Assembly: GCA_964400655.1 (NCBI GenBank)
Contig: CAYNVN010000033.1
Location: 1-12,201, forward strand
Length of the DNA: 12,201 nt
Direction of reading: 5' to 3'
From: B16-G9 sp964400655
GTDB lineage: Bacteria > Bacteroidota > Bacteroidia > Bacteroidales > F082
This document shows positions 1 to 6,156 of the stretch, in pieces (position 1 is the stretch's first letter; each line of letters starts with the position of its first letter). Below the pieces are notes generated by a model. That model was not told the origin of the DNA, ran no database searches, and worked only from the letters and a program-made list of their open reading frames with translations. The position numbers and the translations under genes are program-made.

Positions 1-330
1 TCTCGGTCGTGCCTCCCTCGAAATGACGAGTTTATAAATGAACGACGTAGTTTTGGGTTTTTTGTTTTTGGTATTGAAATTTGATTGAAATTTGGTGCTT
101 GTTATTTGAAATTTACACCAAGTACTCCAAACTTTAGTGCACTTTAGGCACTCCAAACTTTAGGCACTTATGATTTATGATTGCAAATTTTTGATTTATG
201 ATTTTTGATTTGCCTGCCCGTCCGGCAGGCGGGCCCGCCAACGCCAAACGCTAAACGCTGAACTCCAAACTTTAGGCACTCCACACTTCAAGTACTTTAG
301 CGCACACCAAACTCCTGAATATTTTTATCG
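1..330. repeat. Intergenic repeat mosaic, left edge
   Basis: No credible gene lies here. The first 30 bases look like the end of an interspersed repeat of the TCATTTCGAGGGAGG type (read on the - strand), which I recognise from other Bacteroidota intergenic regions. Bases 74-114 hold three copies of TTGAAATTT. The 13-mer CTCCAAACTTTAG occurs at 125-137, 151-163 and 263-275, twice followed by GCACT. Bases 165-211 are built from TGATTTATGATT-like words. The composition suggests decaying copies of short dispersed repeats rather than one intact mobile element; no transposase or clear terminal inverted repeats are visible. Confidence 0.7.
212..239. repeat. GC-rich hairpin plus 12-bp palindrome
   Basis: GCCTGCC (212-218) and GGCAGGC (224-230) form a perfect 7-bp stem around a 5-base loop. 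It overlaps a perfect 12-bp palindrome, GGCGGGCCCGCC (228-239), so two alternative structures compete. The surroundings are AT-rich, so the GC island stands out. The 10-mer TGCCTGCCCG that opens it (211-220) recurs exactly at 11764-11773 in another hairpin. No T-tract follows, so it does not look like an intrinsic terminator. Confidence 0.7.
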
Positions 331-350
331 TCGGGAGTTAAATTTGTAGT

Positions 351-358
351 AAGTTTGA
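351..358 (+). promoter_or_regulatory. Candidate -7 box for the GIN lipoprotein gene
   Basis: TAAGTTTG matches the Bacteroidota -7 consensus TAnnTTTG and ends 22 nt before the ATG at 381, which predicts a short leader. I see no convincing -33 TTG element at the usual distance, so the call rests on one motif and its position. Confidence 0.4.
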
Positions 359-380
359 GCGTTCAAAAAAAATTCAATAT

Positions 381-1097
381 ATGAGAAAGTTTATTCTATC
401 CGTTTTACCGGTTATTGTTATGTCGGTTGTGCTGGTGTTAACCGGTTGTCAAAACTGCATCGACGGACAGGGAAATATTGAAACCCAAACCAGGTCAATT
501 GATTCATTCAGCAAATTGGAGGTTAATATTAATGCCGATATTGAAATAGGGGTCACTTCAAAAAACACCATGCAAATACATGCACAAAAAAATGTAATAG
601 ATGCCATTACAACCAAAGTTAAAGGTGATAAACTGATTATTGATGCTTCACCGTGTTTGGGTAATACGGAGCCGGTTCAAATAAAACTGTTTACCACCAG
701 ACTCGAAGAGATTGAGCTGAACGGTTCGGGAATGGTAAAAACACTGCATCCGGTAACCACCGGCGACATTGAACTGGAACTGAACGGTTCGGGAAAACTT
801 TTTGCCGATGTGTATGCCAACAAAGTAGAGGTGGAATTAAACGGTTCGGGAGAGATAATTGTGAACGGTACCACAAACAAACAGAAGGTGGAGATTGAAG
901 GATCGGGTAATTACCGCGCACTGGGTTTGCGTGCTTTTGAAACGGAAGCAAAAATTGAAGGTTCCGGGATAGCGCATATAAGCTCGCTGAATAAGCTAAA
1001 CATAAAAATTACCGGTAGCGGTGAGGTTATTTACTCGGGTAACCCTGAGCTTAAAACCAAAATAACCGGTAGTGGCAAGGCCACAAAAATGGATTAA
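381..1097 (+). CDS. GIN-domain (DUF2807) lipoprotein with GSG repeats
   Basis: Predicted lipoprotein of 238 residues. Residues 1-22 form a signal peptide ending in the lipobox LTGC, with Cys23 as the lipidation site. The rest matches the head GIN domain family (DUF2807, 'putative auto-transporter adhesin'), expected to fold as a stack of short beta-strands. From residue 111 a repeat built on a hydrophobic/acidic strand plus (N/E/T)GSG occurs seven times, with GSG at 115, 136, 155, 174, 194, 212 and 230, a period of 18-21 residues. The region before it (about 30-110) is the less repetitive start of the same domain. The biological role of the family is not established; cell-envelope location is inferred from the lipobox. 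The ATG at 381 gives a complete signal peptide. porQ follows after 54 bp with no terminator between, so the two may be cotranscribed. Confidence 0.88.
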   Translation: MRKFILSVLPVIVMSVVLVLTGCQNCIDGQGNIETQTRSIDSFSKLEVNINADIEIGVTSKNTMQIHAQKNVIDAITTKVKGDKLIIDASPCLGNTEPVQIKLFTTRLEEIELNGSGMVKTLHPVTTGDIELELNGSGKLFADVYANKVEVELNGSGEIIVNGTTNKQKVEIEGSGNYRALGLRAFETEAKIEGSGIAHISSLNKLNIKITGSGEVIYSGNPELKTKITGSGKATKMD

Positions 1098-1151
1098 GCA
1101 AAATAAAAAACGGTTCCTGTCGTTATTGTTTTAATTAAATACCGAAGACTC

Positions 1152-2207
1152 GTGAACAAAGTATATTTTCTTTTCTTTTTATTGGTATTCTCATTGTTTA
1201 TAACGGTTGAAACCGCAGCACAAATCGGTGGCCGATACACCTATTCCTTTTTGGAGAAACCGATATCGGCAAGAATAGCCGCAATGGGCGGAAATACTGC
1301 TGCCATACAGGATGGCGATATTAACCTGGGACTTGTTAACCCGTCGCTGATTAATAAGGAGATGAACAACGATATTTCGCTGGCATACGTAGATTTTTTT
1401 AGTGATATCAATTACGGTTTTGCCCAATACAGCCATACTTTTGAAAGTGTAGGAAGTTTTTTGGGAACGGTACAGTATTACAATTACGGAACGTTTGATT
1501 ATGCCGACGAAGCGGGTAATACAGCGGGAACGTTTAATGCTTCGGATGCCGCCCTGACCATAGGCTGGGGGCGTGTGCTCGACAGCTCGTTCACCATAGG
1601 TGCTGCAGCCAAACTGATATATTCGCATTACGAGTCCTATTCCTCTTTTGGTTTTGCTGTGGACGTTGCCGGAAGCTATCGTACAAAATCGGGCTGGGAG
1701 ATGTCGCTTATTGCCCGTAATATAGGTATGCAGGTTACAACTTATATTCCGGGAAACAGAGATCCGCTGCCTTTCGATCTACAATATGCCATTACAAAAC
1801 GGTTAGACCATGTACCATTCAGATTTTCGATACTATACGACCACATTGAAAAATGGAACCTCTATTACGATGACCCTACCAACCCTTCGGGCGGTATCGA
1901 CCCGGTTACGGGTGATCCTGTATATAAAACAGGGTTTGCAAAATTCGGAGATAACCTGATGCGTCATATCATAATAGGTGGCGAATTTTATATCGGTAAA
2001 AACATTATTCTTCGCGGCGGTTACAACTATCGTCGCCGGCAGGAATTAAAAATGAATGACAAGCTTGGTATGGTTGGCTTTAGCTGGGGTATCGGCGTAA
2101 GGGTTTATAAGTTTAAAATTAATTATTCCCGTGCTACTTACAGTTTGGTGGGCTCACCAAACTATTTTTCCATCACATTTGATTTGGATTCGGTGCTAAA
2201 AAATTAG
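1152..2207 (+). CDS. porQ: Type IX secretion system protein PorQ
   Basis: Outer-membrane beta-barrel protein of the PorV/PorQ (FadL-like) family, 351 residues, the usual PorQ length. Residues 1-23 form a signal peptide (cleavage expected after TAA, before QIGG). The PorQ start QIGGRYTYSFL and SARIAAMGGN (39-48), NPSL (63-66) and RGGYNYRRRQEL (288-299) fit the family; the remainder alternates aromatic and polar residues as in barrel strands. In Porphyromonas gingivalis PorQ belongs to the cell-surface attachment complex of the type IX system with PorU, PorV and PorZ. The start codon is GTG; no ATG lies between it and the in-frame stop at 1104-1106, and it gives a complete signal peptide. No other type IX genes are present. 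It lies 54 bp after the GIN lipoprotein gene and converges on the DUF922 gene, whose end is 30 bp away. Confidence 0.9.
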   Translation: MNKVYFLFFLLVFSLFITVETAAQIGGRYTYSFLEKPISARIAAMGGNTAAIQDGDINLGLVNPSLINKEMNNDISLAYVDFFSDINYGFAQYSHTFESVGSFLGTVQYYNYGTFDYADEAGNTAGTFNASDAALTIGWGRVLDSSFTIGAAAKLIYSHYESYSSFGFAVDVAGSYRTKSGWEMSLIARNIGMQVTTYIPGNRDPLPFDLQYAITKRLDHVPFRFSILYDHIEKWNLYYDDPTNPSGGIDPVTGDPVYKTGFAKFGDNLMRHIIIGGEFYIGKNIILRGGYNYRRRQELKMNDKLGMVGFSWGIGVRVYKFKINYSRATYSLVGSPNYFSITFDLDSVLKN

Positions 2208-2237
2208 TACCGTTAATTTAATTTCCTGCACCAGCTG

Positions 2238-2768
2238 TTAGTTGTATTGGCCAAGATGCCGGAGTTTACTGGTTATTTTTTTAGTCCACTCTTTTTGGGC
2301 CGACAGGTTTGTTCCGTGACGGGTTTGGGTATCATATAATTCCTGAAAACTGCGATATTCCGAATAGATGGTTTCAAAAACCTGTTTCGCCGTTTCGGGC
2401 GAAATTTTGTTTTCCGAAAAATACTTTCTTAACTTACGTGCGTACAGTTCGGCAATGTCAAAATGAAGCTGTTCGTGATAAAGCATCCGGGTTGATACTT
2501 CGTTTTTAAGGTACCACGATGAGGCGGGTACAAAATAGGCTTTGAAAGCGTAAACGGGTTTACCGTAAGGCATGGTGTATCCCGATTGTTCCATGCTAAT
2601 GCCGCATTTCGACATGGCAACATGTTTATTCCCCGGCCGGGGTGTTCCTTTAAAATCGCTCCACGAAAGTTTTATCCGGTTGTTCCAGATAATTACCTCC
2701 TTATTATCCGTTAAAAAAACGTCCGGTTTAAAAAGAAGAATTAAAGCAAAAATTAAATTCACAAACAA
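2238..2768 (-). CDS. DUF922-type secreted protein, possible metalloprotease
   Basis: A 176-residue protein with a hydrophobic N-terminus (about residues 3-13) that looks like a signal peptide or membrane anchor. The body resembles the DUF922 family: a W-S-D-F segment (36-39), HEQLH at 98-102 with Glu107 just after, and a YDTQTRHG segment (145-152) followed by a Gln/Trp pair (158, 161). HEQLH fits the HExxH zinc-protease pattern, so hydrolase activity is possible, but this is inferred from the motif only. The start is odd: the frame begins at TTG (2768) or GTG (2762), a stop lies four codons upstream of the TTG, and the next ATG (residue 52) would remove the hydrophobic segment. It sits 37 bp downstream of the SDR gene on the same strand and is probably cotranscribed with it. 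Confidence 0.72.
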   Translation of the reverse strand: MFVNLIFALILLFKPDVFLTDNKEVIIWNNRIKLSWSDFKGTPRPGNKHVAMSKCGISMEQSGYTMPYGKPVYAFKAYFVPASSWYLKNEVSTRMLYHEQLHFDIAELYARKLRKYFSENKISPETAKQVFETIYSEYRSFQELYDTQTRHGTNLSAQKEWTKKITSKLRHLGQYN

Positions 2769-2805
2769 TGGTTTTCAGTAATAACCGAAAAACAGCTCAA
2801 TTATT

Positions 2806-3567
2806 TTATAATTCTTTATGGAATATGGTGGCGCTTGCCTGTGCGGTGGGCATAATAAGCATGTCGTTGATGTTTACGTGCGGCGGAAGGGTGGTTACAT
2901 AATAAACCGATTCGGCAATATCTTCGGGGTGCAGCGGTTCAAACCCTTTGTAAACTCCGTCGGCTTTTTCTTTGTCGCCTTTAAACCGCACAATCGAAAA
3001 TTCCGTTTCAACGGCACCGGGTGCTATCTGGGTAACTTTTATACCTGCCTGAACCGTATCAATACGAATGGCTTTTGTTAAAGCATCTACTGCATATTTG
3101 GTTCCGCAATAAACATTTCCGTTGGGATAAACCTCTTTTCCGGCAATAGAGCCAATATTGATTACATGACCCGATTTTCGTTCAACCATTCCCGGCAGTA
3201 CCGCTCTTGTAACGTAAAGTAATCCTTTTACATTGGTGTCAATCATTCTTTCCCAGTCATCCGTTTCGCCATTTTGAATGGTACTCAGGCCCACGGCAAG
3301 TCCGGCATTGTTTACCAAAACATCAATCTGTTTCCACTCATCCCGTAAGGAGTTTATTGCATGAAAAACCGCCTCCTTATCTCTTACGTCAAAATTCAGC
3401 GTTTTTACATTGACTCCGTATTTTTCAGTCAATTGTTCCGATATTGTTTTCAGTCGTTCCTCCCGCCTGCCGGTTAATATTAAATTATCACCGTTTTTTG
3501 CAAATATTCCGGCGCAGGCCAAACCAATGCCGCTGGTAGCTCCCGTAATCAAAATTAATTTTTTCAT
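2806..3567 (-). CDS. YdfG-like NADP-dependent short-chain dehydrogenase
   Basis: Classical short-chain dehydrogenase/reductase, cytoplasmic, 253 residues from the ATG at 3567. It shows the cofactor motif TGATSGIG (8-15), Arg34-Arg35 after strand 2 (typical of NADP preference), NNAG (86-89), and the active-site set Asn112, Ser140, Tyr153, Lys157. Long stretches resemble E. coli YdfG, a 3-hydroxy acid/serine/malonic semialdehyde dehydrogenase: GRREERL, TRAVLPGMVER, TEFSIVRFKGD and LPPHVNIN. I therefore expect NADP-dependent oxidation of small 3-hydroxy acids; the true substrate is unknown. An alternative ATG at 3579 would add four residues and overlap the upstream gene by 8 bp; 3567 is preferred because relatives begin MKKLILITG. 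Without that extension the gap to the upstream gene is 4 bp, so the two are almost certainly one transcript. Confidence 0.88.
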   Translation of the reverse strand: MKKLILITGATSGIGLACAGIFAKNGDNLILTGRREERLKTISEQLTEKYGVNVKTLNFDVRDKEAVFHAINSLRDEWKQIDVLVNNAGLAVGLSTIQNGETDDWERMIDTNVKGLLYVTRAVLPGMVERKSGHVINIGSIAGKEVYPNGNVYCGTKYAVDALTKAIRIDTVQAGIKVTQIAPGAVETEFSIVRFKGDKEKADGVYKGFEPLHPEDIAESVYYVTTLPPHVNINDMLIMPTAQASATIFHKEL

Positions 3568-3571
3568 GCTT

Positions 3572-3976
3572 CTATTCATTTATTTTTACCATTCGTTTTC
3601 TGCTTACATAACCGGAAGTGTTGGCGCGGGTTTCCACCCAACAGGTATCACCCGACACCTTATAAATTTTCACAAAAAGTTTTATGGTTTTTTCCGGAAG
3701 TTTCAGTCCTGCGGGACGGTTGTGCATCTTTATAAAAGTAAGTTCGTAATTGCAATCATCAACCCAGCGGATATGAAAATCGGTTGTAACCACCGACTTT
3801 TTTGCCGTTTCGGTTTGAATCGAATCGTTACGAGTGATGGTATAATCGGGCGAGCTTGCATCCAGCAGCTTAAAAACACCTGTTTTAAAATGCGAACAAA
3901 CGGGCTGCTGCTGAGCATAGACAAACCCCACAGAAACCAGAAAGAAAGCTAAAAACAAATGTTTTACAATACGCAT
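3572..3976 (-). CDS. Small secreted protein of unknown function
   Basis: A 134-residue protein with a clear signal peptide (residues 1-21, cleavage expected after VYA, before QQQ). The mature part has three cysteines (27, 75, 112) and a pattern CSHFKTGVFKL ... ITRNDSIQTE ... WVDDCNYEL. I recall similar short secreted proteins in Bacteroidota, sometimes mislabelled 'DNA topoisomerase IV'; nothing here supports a topoisomerase. No catalytic motif is visible, and a small beta-rich periplasmic or surface protein is the best structural guess. The frame could begin at a GTG (3985), three codons earlier, but the ATG at 3976 gives a standard signal peptide. It is first in a likely three-gene transcript with the SDR and DUF922 genes, and a candidate -7 box lies 29 bp upstream. 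Confidence 0.75.
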   Translation of the reverse strand: MRIVKHLFLAFFLVSVGFVYAQQQPVCSHFKTGVFKLLDASSPDYTITRNDSIQTETAKKSVVTTDFHIRWVDDCNYELTFIKMHNRPAGLKLPEKTIKLFVKIYKVSGDTCWVETRANTSGYVSRKRMVKINE

Positions 3977-4005
3977 ACTACCCACTTTTATGTTGTGAAA
4001 AGTAA

Positions 4006-4013
4006 CAAATATA
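4006..4013 (-). promoter_or_regulatory. Candidate -7 box for the 3976-2238 gene block
   Basis: Read on the - strand this is TATATTTG, a match to TAnnTTTG, placed to give a leader of roughly 20-25 nt before the ATG at 3976. A TTG lies upstream at 4030-4028, but the 14-nt spacing is shorter than usual for a -33 element. The 133-bp gap 3977-4109 holds nothing else I can support. Confidence 0.4.
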
Positions 4014-4109
4014 TTAATCGGTTATTACAATTTTTTTTGATAACAACAATTAATATACATGTCTCTATTTTCAGTCGGATTCCGTTGGTGTACAATAGTT
4101 AAACCAACA

Positions 4110-6095
4110 TTATTTATTTTTCCCGAAATCAAACAAGTAGCTTAAGGTACACTGTGCCCAAAATCCGGGCATCTTAACATTTCCTATGTCGTAATATACG
4201 GTATTTAAGATGTTGTTTCCCCTAAGTCCGAGATTAAAATTTTTTATTTTATAATTAATTGCAAGGTTAATTAAAACAATTTGTTTGTAAGGTTGCGCAC
4301 TATTTGCAACATAATCAAAATAACTTCCGTTACGATGTTGGTAATTAATATTCCACACCGCGTCAAGATTTTTACAAATTTTATGCGAAAGCATAAAACT
4401 CAAATTGTGTTTTAAGTAATCCAGTGCATACATCGAAATATATTCATCACTTTCTTTATTGGAGATAATAAAAGAATATTTTCCCGATAATGACGAAACA
4501 AAACCACTGTTTGCGTTGTTCCAGGCAAAAGAGATTGTAAATCCCGATGTATTTAACGAAGTAATATTCATTGATTCCCAACGGTCGGCTTCGGGAAGTT
4601 TTACACGGTCAATTAAATCAATACCGATTCTGTGAAACAGTATCAAACCATATTTCCAGTTTCGATAATACCACCGTAAGCCGGTTTCCATATTAATTGC
4701 TTTTTCGGGATTTAGCAACGGATTGGAACTCATCATAGGGCCGTTGTAGTAAAGGTCGGTAAAAGTAGGCAGTCGCATTGATGACGATACTGAAGCATAC
4801 AATTTAAAGTTGGCAGGAAAAAAATATCCAATACTCAGCGAAGGGAACAGCCCCTGCGCCATAAAACGCGAATAAAACCACATAACCCCTCCTTTTATTG
4901 TAAAACGGCGATAACTGTATTTATGATTAAATCGTATTTCAACATTGAACCTCTTATCCGATTTGGTATAAAAGCCACCAGAGTCACCACCGCTAAAAAC
5001 GGTATCATTAATGGTTTTTCCCAGAACGTTACTGTAAATAAGTTCGCTATATATATTTGCACCCAAATCGGTAGAACCTGCAAACCAGCTAAAGCCGCCT
5101 CTGACCAAAGCACCCGTAACATCGGTACGGTGATAGTTATGGTGACGGTAAGGATAAAATCCGGAAGCGGTATTAAATCCTGCGGTATCACCTTTCATAA
5201 CATATACATCATTGGTTTTTACATACCAGTCATTATCTTCCCTAAAAAGTTCAAAACGGTCATAAGTTCTGCGCCAGTAAGCCGACACTCTTCCATTAAC
5301 CATTCCGTTATATTTTACCGTAAAAACCGTGTTGATAAGTTTTAGCTGCTCAAACTGACAGGGATATTTCGGTGTGTAAAAACTGTTTGCGCCAAATGCT
5401 TTATCCTGATAAGCCGCCATTATAGAAAATACGGTATTTTTTAAGTTATAATAAAACCGTTGAGTCAGTTGGAGATTTTTAAAATCGGTGTCGGGAAAAT
5501 ATCCGTCCGAACGAGTGTAATCAACCACACTTCTTCCCGCAAACCTTTTTAATCTGTAATCGGCCATAATATCTCCAGTTGCAAGCCCGTACATTCCTGC
5601 TCCCGTTTTTATATACAGTCGGTTTGAAACAGGCTTTGAAGTAATAATATTAACTACTCCGCTAAAGGCATTGGCTCCAAACAGCGACGATGCCGTTCCT
5701 TTTAGCACTTCTATTTTTTTAATTTCGGTTATTGGAACTGCAGTTACAAAGCTATGATGACCGGTTTGAGGGTTATTCATTGGAATACCATCCACCATAA
5801 TAAGGGTTTGATCAAAAGTACCTCCCCGAATGGAGATATCCGACTGAACACCAACGGGGCCGCGCTGCCGGATATCAATATCACCCGATGATTTTAAAAG
5901 ATCATCAACCGTCAGCATATCCCCGATACTGTCAATAACATCTACCGACAAATCTGTTTTTACCGATGTTTCCGAAAAAACAGATGACGAGATGGTAACT
6001 TCGGGAATTAATAATGTGGTATCGGTTTGGGCGGAAACAAGAAGCGTAAAAACCAAAAAAACGGGCAGTAACAAAACAAGTTTCATTTTCTGCAT
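4110..6095 (-). CDS. TonB-dependent receptor (BtuB-sized, no N-terminal extension)
   Basis: Outer-membrane active transporter of 661 residues. Residues 1-22 form a signal peptide (cleavage expected after VSA). PEVTISSS (31-38) occupies the TonB-box position. The plug domain covers about 45-155, with SDISIRGGTFDQ (85-96), a VDGIP segment (101-105), IEVLKGTASSLFGANAFSGVVNI (128-150 overall) and a PQTGHHS element (109-115). The rest alternates in barrel-strand fashion and ends with a strand near YLFDF. The length resembles BtuB (about 600 residues) rather than the ~1000-residue SusC proteins, and the carboxypeptidase-like N-terminal domain common in Bacteroidota receptors is absent. The ligand cannot be read from sequence; no SusD partner, cobalamin or siderophore gene is adjacent. 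The start could be ATG 6095 or ATG 6086 (MKLVLLLPV); the latter leaves more room after the hairpin at 6104-6132. Confidence 0.9.
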   Translation of the reverse strand: MQKMKLVLLLPVFLVFTLLVSAQTDTTLLIPEVTISSSVFSETSVKTDLSVDVIDSIGDMLTVDDLLKSSGDIDIRQRGPVGVQSDISIRGGTFDQTLIMVDGIPMNNPQTGHHSFVTAVPITEIKKIEVLKGTASSLFGANAFSGVVNIITSKPVSNRLYIKTGAGMYGLATGDIMADYRLKRFAGRSVVDYTRSDGYFPDTDFKNLQLTQRFYYNLKNTVFSIMAAYQDKAFGANSFYTPKYPCQFEQLKLINTVFTVKYNGMVNGRVSAYWRRTYDRFELFREDNDWYVKTNDVYVMKGDTAGFNTASGFYPYRHHNYHRTDVTGALVRGGFSWFAGSTDLGANIYSELIYSNVLGKTINDTVFSGGDSGGFYTKSDKRFNVEIRFNHKYSYRRFTIKGGVMWFYSRFMAQGLFPSLSIGYFFPANFKLYASVSSSMRLPTFTDLYYNGPMMSSNPLLNPEKAINMETGLRWYYRNWKYGLILFHRIGIDLIDRVKLPEADRWESMNITSLNTSGFTISFAWNNANSGFVSSLSGKYSFIISNKESDEYISMYALDYLKHNLSFMLSHKICKNLDAVWNINYQHRNGSYFDYVANSAQPYKQIVLINLAINYKIKNFNLGLRGNNILNTVYYDIGNVKMPGFWAQCTLSYLFDFGKNK

Positions 6096-6103
6096 ACGTC
6101 ATT

Positions 6104-6132
6104 AAAAAAAGGGAACCAAACAGTTCCCTTTT
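6104..6132 (-). terminator. Intrinsic terminator after sucC / possible attenuator of the receptor gene
   Basis: AAAAGGGAAC (6107-6116) and GTTCCCTTTT (6123-6132) are perfect 10-bp inverted repeats around a 6-base loop. Read on the - strand the stem is followed by a run of seven T, the classical Rho-independent form. It lies 24 bp after the sucC stop. The T-run ends at 6104, only 8 nt before the receptor ATG at 6095, so any transcript starting upstream must pass through it to express the receptor. Confidence 0.8.
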
Positions 6133-6156
6133 AATCCTATAATATTCTAAATGGAA

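Noticed and set aside
691..951. Reading frames on the - strand opposite the GIN lipoprotein gene (also 677-880)
   Set aside because: They mirror the GSG repeat DNA, giving Pro/Ser-rich repeats with no family resemblance; the + strand gene has a lipobox and a domain match.
1191..1628. A 145-codon - strand frame
   Set aside because: It is antisense to porQ and its translation resembles no protein family.
3410..3952. A 180-codon + strand frame
   Set aside because: It lies opposite the SDR N-terminus and the small secreted protein, both of which show signal or catalytic motifs; its own translation has no recognisable features.
4084..4108. GTTGGT/ACCAAC inverted repeat after the receptor gene
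   Set aside because: The 6-bp stem with a 13-base loop and no T-run on either strand is too weak to call a terminator.
4110..6095. Naming the receptor btuB or assigning vitamin B12 as ligand
   Set aside because: The size and plug are compatible, but no cobalamin riboswitch or B12 gene is adjacent and the ligand cannot be read from the sequence.
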